Source of the DNA: Chimonanthus salicifolius
Lineage: Eukaryota > Streptophyta > Magnoliopsida > Laurales > Calycanthaceae
Assembly: GCA_013350335.1 (NCBI GenBank)
Contig: CM023541.1
Coordinates: 64,848,413 to 64,912,412 of the forward strand
DNA length: 64,000 nt
Reading direction: 5' to 3'
Shown: positions 1 to 11,400 of the stretch, piece by piece
Layout of the letters: every line of letters begins with the position of its first letter
Position numbering within the stretch: position 1 is the stretch's first letter
Notes under the pieces: generated by a model
Database searches by the model: none
What the model saw: the letters and a program-made list of their open reading frames with translations, nothing else
Told to the model about the DNA's origin: nothing
Program-made: the position numbers and the translations under genes

Positions 1-6
1 TTAAAA

Positions 7-111
7 GGACAGCGATTCTCCCATAGGTATTTTGTGTAATCCGACACGGGTTTTATTTTATTGTCCATTTTGCCATTCGAATCAGCTCGTCGAACCATTT
101 GCTTTAAGTGA
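7..111. repeat. Foldback MITE, half copy
   Basis: This is the left arm of the foldback family that is complete at 24189-24390 and 29861-30057. It begins with the shared end motif GGACAGCGATTCTCCC and continues through the shared core phrases TCCGACACGGGTTTTA and GTCCATTTTGCCATTCGAAT. The matching right arm is absent, so the copy is truncated. From 112 to 710 I see only AT-rich sequence with a short TA run at about 284-297. Confidence 0.6.
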
Positions 112-710
112 AATTAAAAATGAAATGCTCTTTAAGATCAATTTATGTCAAATTATACAACTTAGTTTTAAAACAAAGCTTGAATGTCATAGTATTTTAG
201 AGAGAAACAAAATTTTAAATATGATATGAGGATAGACAAATGTTATAATTTTCATGATTTTTATAATGAGAGATGCTATATATATATATATATATAGAAT
301 TACATCTTTTCTTATATTTTTTATAATGATTTGCTAAGTACAATTAACTGATATTTTACGAAAAAAGAAGAAGATATCAAATAGAAAAACATTGTGAGAT
401 TAGCATGTACTAATAAAAATATAAGTTTAGAATAATTTAGTATGAATGATTCATAAAATAATTAGAATCTTCCCCTTCTTGTACACCTTTTCTATAGAAA
501 ATGAAGTTCATGCAACTTATATAAATGGAAAGAGCTCAATTCTATATATACCTTATCTATGTAAATGAGATTAACGAAAATTTAGAAAAGTGAATTGAAT
601 GTAGCCTACCCTACCAATTCAAATACTACTTCAAATGATTCATAGTTGCCAAGGCAAAAACCATAGAATTTTAGACATATTAGGTCCTATAGTTGCTTGA
701 TATGGCAAAG

Positions 711-1014
711 TAAGTACATTTTTTTTTTTTTGAGCGGTAACATTTATAAATATATTAAAAGAATAATAAAGAAGATACAAAGATGGCATCAATGGATCTA
801 AAATACTAAGACTCAAAGAAAATCAAAGAAGAAGAGAAAAGAATATAACCCCTATCAAAATACAGATACGCCAACATCACAAGACACCACCCCAATGCAG
901 AAAACTGGCAACCCTATCTGCACAACACGAAATTGAAAGAAAGAAATCACCAAAAATTCCAACTCCCAAAGACCATCCAGACACCACTTCCAAAACCCTA
1001 AACTCTAAGTACAT
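711..1014 (-). mobile_element. 5'-truncated LINE-type retroposon with target-site duplication
   Basis: A run of T at 720-731 is the poly(A) tail of an element read on the minus strand. The inserted block 720-1005 is flanked by identical 9-bp direct repeats TAAGTACAT at 711-719 and 1006-1014. A poly(A) end plus a target-site duplication is the signature of L1-type retroposition. Only about 286 bp is present and there is no coding capacity, so this is a 3' end only. A processed cDNA of another transcript is the alternative. Confidence 0.7.
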
Positions 1015-2150
1015 CTATTATTTCACTTACTTCTTCCTCATATTTATGTCAATAAGTAAGCAATTCCACTTTTCCATCTTCTGATTTAAGTAACAAGTGG
1101 GCACAAGGTTAGTGATGGGCTGGACCCATCATAGCACTTCCCAAGATAAATGACAAGAATGCTTTGTTTGAATTTTGAATCCAAATTATTATTATTAATA
1201 TATGTAATTAATTTTTTAAAGTACGGTTGTCCTTAATTAATCCAGTGAAAAGGGTGTTTTTTCATTTTGATATTACGGTCCAATTAAGACTGAACCGTGG
1301 TTTAATTCTATTTGGACGGGCCCTTTCCTCCTGTCTGAATTTTAAATGAACTTTCCTCTTGTTCATCCAAGAGTATATACTCCATCCTTTTAATCAAATC
1401 TCAATCCTCCATACGTGTTGCTACAGTGTTAAATTTAATATATTCAGTCTCAATTTATTAAGTTTTGTATCTTAAATTAAAAAATTAAATAAGTTTCAAA
1501 CTCTAAACAATACAAGTGATTGCATATGCATCCCTTTGAATAGTTCTCTAAATTACTTAGTGGGCAGGACCTCCAGATATTGGGCTTAAAGCCCTAGTGC
1601 TTTGATGGTTTCACTTCCAACGGTGGATCTCTTGAGAAAAATAAAATAAAATGCATATATAGATTACTGGGAAATATTAAACGGTCAATGAATCACTTTT
1701 TCACTGGGTCACACGATGTATCTAGACACAGAATGCACCAAATGAGATAGCGATGAGTTTGTTGGAATGATCTTTCATTCAATATGTTGTCTATAAAAAA
1801 TTACCATGATTGAATTGATTTTCATATATTTAAAATTCTCAAAATTTTATCATATTAAATTATTTTTTAATCTCAAAATTTTATAGTCTTTAAAAATATG
1901 ACTTCATTAGTCCGATTATAATGATTTTTGATGAATAATATATTGAAAAAATAAATAATCCTATGGGCCCATAACCACCTCATTTGATGAGTTCTGTACA
2001 TAGGTACTCACTATAATACTATGGGACTTAATGCATGATGAGAATCTCATGTCAAGGATGGGACTAATTGAGTTATCTTACTCTTTGATTTTTAAAATAA
2101 AAACAAGTCATTAATTTTTCTTTCAAAACTAATCCAATGATGAAAAATAA
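1015..2150. other. AT-rich intergenic DNA
   Basis: I recognise no coding exon, RNA gene or repeat here. The sequence is AT-rich with short homopolymers. Confidence 0.5.
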
Positions 2151-2151
2151 G

Positions 2152-2430
2152 GGGTAGCAATCCTCCTATGGGCATTTTGTGTAAAGAGACACGAGTTATA
2201 GGGTATTACCCTTTTTATCCTTCCACTGTCGTGCGAAAGTATTTAAAAAAAAATCAATGACCTGATCAGTGAACTGATTTCAGTGATCCAATTTCAGTAA
2301 TCCGATTAGTGATCCAATTTCAGTGATCTGATTTGTTATTCTGTATAAAAAAAACAGTTTCAGTTAGATAAATTCCAGTGATCCGATCCGTTAACATATC
2401 AGTGATCCTGTTAGTGAGTCGATTTATACT
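2152..2430. repeat. MITE fragment plus CAGTGATCCGATT minisatellite-like run
   Basis: The left 60 bp (2152-2212) resembles the end of the foldback family seen at 7, 24189 and 29861 (motif TAGCAATCCTCCTATGGGC). It is followed at about 2255-2430 by irregular copies of a CAGTGATCCGATT/CAGTGATCCAATTT unit. The copies are diverged and spacing is uneven, so this is an old, decayed tandem or foldback structure. Confidence 0.45.
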
Positions 2431-2935
2431 ATAGTGGAAGAGTCAATAAATCGATTTATACTAAAGTAAAAAGATAAAATAAACAACATCCTAAATTCAA
2501 TATCTGATTATACAAAACACGAGTAAAAAGATTGCTGCCCAAAATAAAACTCACAATCCCTCTAAAAAAGGTGAAGCTCTTAGCAACACTTCTGAGTTTT
2601 GATAATGACTTGATTTCAAAGTCCTCCAAAGGATTAACAGGGAAGACCACGGTATGAAATTCAGATATTACATCACAGGTGGGCCCCACTTGTACAACTT
2701 GAAACGCGCTTAATGTACGGCTGGATCAGTGTACTATTCTTTTACGGTTTATCTCAGCTTGAAATGCGACATCTAGATCCTCTCTTTCGTAAAAAGACAA
2801 ACATACCCTCAGCAAGAAATAACTGCAAATTGCCATCCAACGTCATCATATGCCAACGCCACTGACTGGAGTTTGAGAAAGTCGAAGGGCATTTATGTCT
2901 TTCAATATAGAATTAGTAACCGCACTGAAGGTACA

Positions 2936-3136
2936 AATATCGGTTGATACATATCGTATCGGCCGATATGAAACAGTTTTGGAGAGCCGAATATTGGCCG
3001 ATATCATATTGGTTCGGCCGATATTTACAATATCGACCAATATCAAAATATCGACCGATATTGACTGTTTTTAAAAAAAAAAGGAAGAGAGAGAAAAATA
3101 TCGGCCGATAACATTTTTTAACCCCCTGGTGTAACC
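2936..3136. repeat. Dispersed repeat built on the ATATCGGCCGATAT palindrome (copy A)
   Basis: The 14-bp self-complementary word ATATCGGCCGATAT and one-base variants (ATCGGTTGATAC, ATTGGCCGATAT, ATCGACCGATAT) recur about eight times within 200 bp. An A-rich stretch follows, ending in ACCCCCTGGTGTAACC. A second, longer copy with the same organisation and a similar end (CACCCCTGGCATGACC) lies at 25808-26175. There is no coding capacity. The class is unknown to me. Confidence 0.6.
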
Positions 3137-3286
3137 TGTTTGATCAAGTCACCATAACACATTTTAGCGGTTCTATGGCCAATGAGTGCACAACTGCATC
3201 TGCTTCCAAAGATACGGAGACGGGGAGACGAACACGCTCAAAGCACCAGTCTTTCAATGGTACAGTAGATATTATTTGATTATAGA

Positions 3287-3503
3287 TTTTTTTTTTTTAA
3301 TGTGTGAAAAATTCAGACACAGTTCTAATAAAATTCCTATGGATGAGTCCACTATCTCTAAGACACACCAATGTTAAGTCATAGGGACTTAAACCTGTAA
3401 CCTCCTACTTCATAGGACGGAAGATAACGAGTTGAACTACAGTCATTGTAAGATGGCCCTCGAGATAACGAGTTGAACTACGGTCATTGTAAGATGGCCC
3501 TCA
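3287..3503 (-). repeat. tRNA-derived SINE-like element with tandem duplication of its 5' part
   Basis: Read on the minus strand, the sequence has a box-B-like stretch (GGTTACAGGTTTAAGTCCC, complement of 3383-3402), an upstream box-A-like stretch (GTAGTTCAACTCGTTATC) and a poly(A) tail (T run 3287-3298). That is the layout of a Pol III tRNA-derived SINE. The segment around box A is tandemly duplicated as two 41-bp units, 3422-3462 and 3463-3503, differing at about two positions. Confidence 0.5.
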
Positions 3504-4330
3504 TAATTCTCATTGGTACTAGAATATGCACTCACTAAAAGTTAACATAATTTTTGAATAGAGGAGTCCAACATTTACAGTTTTACACAAGTTCTTCACT
3601 TTCACTCTTACAGTCTTACTGAGATTAAACAAGAAACACCGTGTACTGATCAATTCTTAATCTGATTAAGACCATTTTAGTGGGTCATATACTTAAATCT
3701 CACTTGATTAATCCTATACAAAGGTGTGCAAGATAATACCTTACACACAAATCTACTAGTGATTATCTCTTACTACATTCACTATAGTCTGATTAACTTG
3801 TAAACTTTGTGGTTTTTAAAAATGTTATTTGATTGATTATATAAAAATATTTTTTTATATATTATAAATTTAAATAAAAAACTTTTTAACAAATCTATCA
3901 CTATCACGTTTGATACATCTCTAAACCTAAGGTGCACAGATAAAATTGTACACTATAATTCGAATACTCAAAATTAAACTGAACTTAAAATCTGATGAAA
4001 TCTAGTCATTTAAGCATTTTTATTCATCTACGGATACAACTGTGGTCTGGTTAATCCTTGTTCTGGCCTTTTAAATGGGCCAAGGACACAGTAGTTCGTA
4101 AAAACATGGTCCCACACGGCAAGAGTCAGAAACAAAGAACTAAATTGGTGGTATCGCAGAGCACTAGTTGGTCAGCGTTGAAACGCCGGGAAGCAAAGAA
4201 AGGAAGGTTGACTTTGGCGCTTAAAAACGCCCACCCTACCTCTCTCAAGAGGACACGTGGCGAAACTGCAGAAATGGACATTAGTAGTAGGAAGATCGGT
4301 TTCTGCTCGTAGGAGTTAAAGTCCGCGTTT
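3504..4330. other. Intergenic DNA upstream of the HDG5-like gene
   Basis: I see no recognisable gene. The short open frame at 4058-4312 has no family resemblance I know. This interval probably contains the distal promoter of the HD-Zip IV gene. Confidence 0.4.
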
Positions 4331-4379
4331 ACCCCCGTACCGTAAATAATTATTACTGAGTAATGGCGATGTAAGAGAG

Positions 4380-5108
4380 AGAAATGTCAAAAAATGATTT
4401 CTTGTCTCAAAATAAAAACCAAAGCCTCCCTCTCTCTCTCTCTCCATTTGCATCTCCATTTCATCTTTCAATCAGTAACTCTTTATTTTTTTACTATTTT
4501 GGTTTACCATATTCACCGACAGGAGTATTTATTCTTCCTCACATCTCCTCCATCTTTCCCTTCTTCAGAGCGAGCTTCTCCTTTTTATCTCTTGCAAGCT
4601 ACCATGGCGGTTTTGGAGCTTCCCAGCCTTGGCTTCTCTCCCTCTTCAGCTCTTCAGGTCTTCCCAAGGATCTCTTTCTCTCTCTATCTCTGTGAAGATT
4701 TCTTTGTGCATTTGTTAGACTTTTCTCTCTATTTTTTAGGTCTTTCGCTATATGGGTCTTGCTATTTTTACAAAGATTTTCACATCTCCCTCTCCATTTG
4801 AGTCTCTTCAGTGTTTCATACTCATGCATTCTCTCTCTCTTCTACGTGTGTGTATTTCTAGATTTTTTATGCATTTGGTTTTTCTTTTTTGGGTCTTTAG
4901 GAATGTGGGTCTAGGTTTTTTTTTTTTCAAAGATTTCCATATCTCCAGCTTCATTTGAGACTTTCGAGTGCTTTCTGATCATGCATTCTCCTGCCTTCTC
5001 TATTTGGAGATTTTTACCAGTCTTTACCACGTGGGTTATGTTTTCACTTTTTATTACCGAGATTTCCACATTTCTGACTTTGTTCAAGGAGTTTGAGTCA
5101 TTCAAATG

Positions 5109-5162
<54 letters not shown>

Positions 5163-5427
5163 TCGAGTGTGTGTGCAAGTGTTGGGATTTTTTTTTAATT
5201 TTTTTTTACTATGTGGGTTTTGTTATTTTTACAAAGATTTCCACATTTAGGGCTTGTTTTGAGTGATTTCTGATGATCTATTATTGCATGTTCTCTTTCT
5301 AATCCTATCTCATTTCTTATTTGTTTTCAGAGAAATTAATCCTGGTTCGAGTGATGAGAAGAAGATTGTAGATTTTACTTGTAGAAATTTTCTTCCTCTA
5401 CAAAATTACACTTGGTACTTTGCAAGA
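4380..5427 (+). promoter_or_regulatory. Pyrimidine-rich 5' leader / 5'-UTR intron region of the HDG5-like gene
   Basis: This stretch is unusually T/C-rich, with CT tracts at about 4427-4443 and a long CT microsatellite at 5111-5163. A good splice acceptor (TTGTTTTCAG ending at 5330) precedes about 97 nt of leader before the HDG5 ATG at 5428. A non-coding first exon and a 5'-UTR intron are therefore likely. I cannot fix the transcription start or the first donor. CT-rich leaders are common in plant core promoters. Confidence 0.45.
5111..5163. repeat. CT dinucleotide microsatellite
   Basis: A nearly pure CT run with a single interruption (CTG), in the leader region upstream of the HDG5 start codon. 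It is likely to be length-polymorphic. Confidence 0.9.
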
Positions 5428-8400
5428 ATGTACGGAGATTGCCAGGTTATGTCAACAATGGGAGGAGGGAGCCTTGTTTCCTCTGACTCTCTCTTCTCTT
5501 CTCCGATTCAGAGCCCCAATCTCAACTTCATGACGAGTCTGCCATTCCATCCCTTCCCAAACATTATTCCAGTAAGTTCTGCACTTGTCTTTCACAAACT
5601 CACCACTCTATACCGAAACTAGGGTTAATTTGGTAGGTGATTCATTGGTAGAAAGACAGAAATCGTTCTTCAAATTCCTAACAATTCTCTATTACTGCCT
5701 TTCTTGTTGACGTTGCAGAAGGAAGAGGTGGGGGGGTTAGTGAGAGGGAAGGAAGAGGAGATGGAAAGCGGGTCCGGAAGCGGGCCAATGGAAGGTGGGT
5801 CAGGAGAGGAACAAGAAAACGAGCCCAAGTCCAAGAAGAAGCGCTACCATCGGCATACCGCTCGCCAAATTCAAGAAATGGAAGCGTATGCTATCAATTC
5901 CATTCCATTTTTAGTTGAAATGGCCGAAATATGCAGTTCTAGTGCAAAAGCTGAAACATCATGTTATTATTCTAATCCACTTCAACTGTTCTACCATCAC
6001 TTTTAATTAATTATTGTATTCTTAATATATTAAAAAAATGGAGTTAAAAAGATCCTTCTCACTTTAAATGGTAATCTCTATCAATTTGTCTAAAGAGTGA
6101 AAATCATGTGAAGTGTTTTTATTTAAGTAAAAAGAGTTATGACAATTAATATGTTTTTAAAGAAAAGCTCTAATTTTCTGGACACAAAACTAGACGGAAT
6201 GCTTAAATATTCTACTCTAGAGGTAAATGAAATGACCAGTAAGATTGAATTGACCTTAATGTCCTAAACCTAATGTATGATATTTTGACACGAGATTGAA
6301 AACTATATGAGATATCTGTTTAATGTAGAAAGAGATAATAGATACTTAAATATTTTGTTTTAAAAGAATATTGCATGCTTTATAAAATAGGCGACTGAAG
6401 TAAAAATGATCATTCAATTGGAGTTGATTTTTATTTTAATAAAGAGGTTTACACGTGCTCTGAGAATTAGTCGAGTGTTGTATGAGACCTGCATCTTAGT
6501 CTTAAAAAAAGTTTAGATAACTACTAAAATGGTACTGAGAACTATACTCTAAATCTAGAGTATAGTATTTTGTTTAGTGAGTGAAAATAATGTGAGATAT
6601 TTGTTTAAGTAGAAAGAATTATAAATACATTAATACTATCAGTTATAAGAATATGCCTGCATTTTTTGAAACAAAAGACCAATGTAGATGAAATAATGAA
6701 ATGTCCCACTTTAGTGGTAAAATGATTAACCACCGAAATGAACTGACAACTATGCTATAAATCTGAATACATGGTATTTTGTTTAGAGAGTGAAAACTGA
6801 GGGAAATATTTGTATTAATTTGATAGAGTTATTCATGCATTAATATGTTCTTGTAAAAGAATGCCCGTATTTTTTAATTTTGAACCATCATTGTTGGTCA
6901 TCGTTGTCATGGGTATCATTAAATACAAAAAATCGATCTCTCTGTACTTGCCAATTTTTGGATAACATGAGTATCAACACCTCATATTAGATGTGAGACC
7001 AATACCACAGATATATTGTAATTGGCTTGCCATTTGGTCCTTCTATATCTAAATGCATAATCTTTGTTGGGTTCTATAGGCTCTTCAAGGAATGCCCACA
7101 TCCGGATGAGAAGCAGCGGATGAAACTGAGCCAAGATCTTGGCCTGAAACCTCGTCAAGTGAAGTTCTGGTTCCAAAATCGCCGAACCCAGATGAAGGTG
7201 ACCATCTTACACCCTTTTTTAGCGCTTCCACACGCAATTGCTGTTTTTTGGGTCTAGATTGATGGACTAATCGTGTGGCTCAAGCAACCCAATTAAATTT
7301 AATTGCTTCTTATTCCTTTTTAATTATTATTTGTATTCTAATCTATATTTAAATTGTTCTGTGATGTAATAAAAGGCACAACAAGATCGATCTGATAACG
7401 TCCTTCTCAGAGCTGAGAATGATAATCTGAAGAACGAGAATTTCCGGCTGCAAGCAGCTATCAGGAACGTCATGTGCCCCAACTGCGGTGGGCCGGCAAT
7501 CCTTGGAGAGGTTTCACTCGACGAGCAGCACCTTCGTCTCGAAAATGCTCGCCTCAAGGAAGAGGTAGTACATTTTTTTTTTTTTTTGAATGTTGAGTTA
7601 GTATTTTATTCAAAAAGAGAGTCCAAAGACAATAAACAGAAACCCACATCCAAGGACAGGCCAGGGTAGCCATAAGAACTGTAGAAAAGAATATAGGACC
7701 AACAATCCAAAATACAAAAAGGTTCACAATTAGACAAAACACATAAACAAGTCTAATTAAGAAGTTAGAGAGATTAGAGAGGTAATACATTTTAACATCC
7801 ATTTTTTTGGAAATTATTATTTCAACCCATTAATTTTATTTGACAATCTGAAAATATAGATCTGATGAGTAACATTGATAATGATAATGAACTTCATTTA
7901 ATAAGAATACAATTAAGCTCATGTTATTGCTACATTTGGCAGCTGGATCGCCTTACTTTGATCACTTCGCGGTATTCAAGCAGGCCCTTGCATGGGTTGG
8001 GATCAGCTCCTCCTCTAATGCTGCCTTCGTTGGATCTGGACATGGGTGTCTACTCCAGGCATTTCAATGAACCTTTGCGATCCTGCGGCGAGATAATTCA
8101 AGCTCCTTCCATCTCAGAAAATATACCCTTTTCGGGTGGGCTCATGGATCATGAGAAGCAGATGGCACTGGAATTCGCCATGACAGCAACGGATGAGCTG
8201 CTGAGGATGTCTCGAGTGAATGAGCCCCTTTGGATAAGAAGCAGTAATGGCACCGGAGAAATGCTCGACGTCACTGAACATGGAAGGATGTTTCCATGGC
8301 CAATGAATCTAAAGCAGAATCACGGCGAGTTCAGGACAGAGGCATCGAGAGACACTGCTCTTGTTATCATGAATAGCATCACACTTGTCGATGCTTTCTT

Positions 8401-11400
8401 GGATGCTGTAAGTAAATCACAAATTACCAGTTAGCAGAGAAGTTCTCTTTTGCAGATTTTTATTTTAACTTCCTAAATGAGAGATGGAAAATCAACTTAA
8501 GCAGCCTACTTAGTGAGATTATGCACCATAATAGTTAATCTTTGCCATTGCATTTTGGTTTATGCATTTGATTTTTCATTAATTTCAACACAAGTTTAGT
8601 GTGTCATATAATGGTTACTTATACTGAAAGTAACTTTGATTGGAGTCAATACAACAAGAATCTTGTATTGAGAGAGTTTCTTGTTGTTAGAAAACCATTA
8701 TTTGATAACATTTTTGAGGTAGAACTTACCCTCAAAAGTTAGCCGTTGAGAGAAGGATATATCAATTTGTCACTTCATATCTGCCCTCGCATGCAGGAAC
8801 CGCTGCACATAGAACATGCTCTGATGTCATGTTTGAAAACCATGACTCGATAACATTCTTGAGGTAGTATCACTCTCAAAAGTTAGCCGTTGAGAAAAGT
8901 GTATTGCAAGTGTTATATGGAGTTATTAGTTTATCATATTGACGGATGTGAAACTTTTTATTACTTCACACTTGTCAACTTCTAAACAAATCTCATATGA
9001 AACCCTAATACCCATTTGATTTTTTTTTTCATGTACCCAAACATTTTATTATCTTATGCTTTGGCCTCATATTACTAAACTCATCTTACACAGAACAAAT
9101 GGATGGAACTCTTCCCTTCGATAGTATCAAGAGCAAAAACAATCCAAATCATAAGTCAAGGAGTATCTGGACATGGGAACGGTTCTCTTCAACTGGTAAC
9201 TTACTTGTCTCGCTCCCTTCTCTCCTTTTGTTATCATGTCGCTGAAATCTTCTTCAGAACTTCAGTATCTATCATATACATTGATAAAAATCTGATTTGT
9301 CTTTGATCTTTGTTCACTCTATACTTCTTATTGCAGATGTACGCAGAGTTTCAAGTCCTTTCGCCGTTGGTGCCGACTCGCGAGGCTCATTTTTTCCGGT
9401 ATTGCCAGCAGAATGTTGAAGAAGGGACTTGGGTGATTGTTGATTTCCCCATTGATGGATTCCATGATAGCATTCAACCCTCCTTTCCTAATTACCGGAG
9501 GCAGCCCTCTGGATGTGTTATTCAAGATGTGCCCAACGGCTACTCAAAGGTAAGGTCTATTTATTGTCTTCTAATTTCCAATTTTATTTATCTATTGTTA
9601 AGCTAAGTGTTTCATGTATTTTTAACATATCTCTTACACGAGTGTCAAATATTTGTGTTTATGTTTGACAAGTACACCTATTTTACAGTCACTCTTTTAA
9701 TACTTTTTAACATTATTTTTTTAATGACTTAAATATTTAACTATTTCTCCTTTTAAAACCTTATAAAAGTACCAACATATTTGCTATCTGATTGTTTGAG
9801 TAAAGCTTGTACTTTTTTTTTTTTTTTATCAATATTGTTTTAATATGATTTTCAGTTCCATGTCTTATTTTTCTAGTTTGCCAAAGTGCAACATTTCACA
9901 CCTGCATTAATCTCTAGCATTTATACCTTATTGAAATTTTATGAAGTCAAGTGAGTCGTGAAGTTTTACTATGTTATTCTAAATCAAATTTAAATACTTG
10001 TATGAGTTTCTCAACTGATTCGAATATGAGTTGGGAAGTATGGTTGGATCCTTTTTTATGATTTATGTTGGGTATGAACAGGTGACTTGGGTAGAACATG
10101 CAGAAGTTGATGACAAACCAGTGCATCACATTTTCAACAAGTTTGTAAACAGTAGCATGGCATTTGGAGCACAACGCTGGCTATCATGTCTACAACGTCA
10201 ATGCGAGAGGTTGGCATGCCTCATGGCTAGAAATATACCTGACCTTGGAGGTATTCAACTCAACCAAACTCTTTCTTATTCCATATGTATGAGGGGTGGC
10301 CATCCTAATACGGGAAATTCTTTTAGGAGGCATAGGTTTTTTGGATTTTCCACTTTGTTCTCCATCCATCTGCAGAAATCGGTTGCACCGATGAATGAAC
10401 CGATTCACTGGAAAGTTAACCGATTTCTACCGATGGATAGGGGACTAAGTGAGAAGTTCACTAAAACCCGTGTCTTCTAAAAGAGTATGCGTGTGTTAGA
10501 ATGGGCACCCAATATCTTTTCTTAAACTTTTAATCCAAGTTAGGTGGAATTTGTGATATAACCTTGTATATGAGAATCACTGTGACTTCCGCCTGTTGTT
10601 ACACAGTTATTCCCTCCCCGGAAGCGAGAAAGAATATGATGAAATTGGCTCAGAGAATGATAAAGACCTTCTGCGTCAACATAAGTCGCTCCGGTGGTCA
10701 GGAATGGACTACTCTCGCTGATTCCTCTGACGACACCATTAGAGTCACCACAAGGAAGAACATGGACCCTGGACAACCCAATGGTATCATCCTCACCGCC
10801 GTCTCCACCACCTACTTGCCCTACTCCCATCACCAAGTTTTTGATCTCCTCCGCGACCAACATCGGAGGTCACAGGTACATCAAATCAAGCCTTATTTCC
10901 CTATGTATCTCCATTTCAATCTCCATTCAAACACTAAAGATGGTCTTCATTTCTTGTATTTATTTCCGTCTTTAAAGAGAATGGGTAAGGAAATGAAACT
11001 TCGAGTCAGAACATCTTACTAACTCAGTTTACTCCTCAGCTCGATGTTCACTCTGGTGGAAACTCACTGCATGAGGTGGCTCACATTGCACATGGCGCCC
11101 ATCCAGGGAATTGCATCTCTCTTCTACGTATAAATGTGAGTAATATTCTCCATTTAAAAGCTCAAAATTGCTTGGTCTGACTAACCTTAATTAACTTAGT
11201 AAAATTTCGAGTCCAATCAGTAATTGAATGTTTGGGAAAAACATGCCTCAATCGAAAAACTAATTCGTATAAGGAGGAAATTAGCTGGGTTACTCAACCA
11301 GATGTGAGAAACTCACCATGTTAATAGAGTCATATCGATTTTGAGCTGAATCTGAGTTTACACTAGTAGGACTAATATTCTAAGATTTATCAATGTAAGT

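Noticed and set aside
4384..4829. Overlapping ORFs upstream of HDG5, including one starting at ACCATGG
   Set aside because: The peptides are Ser/Phe/Leu-rich translations of pyrimidine tracts. No HD-Zip IV N-terminus resembles them, and the clear MYGDCQVM start is at 5428.
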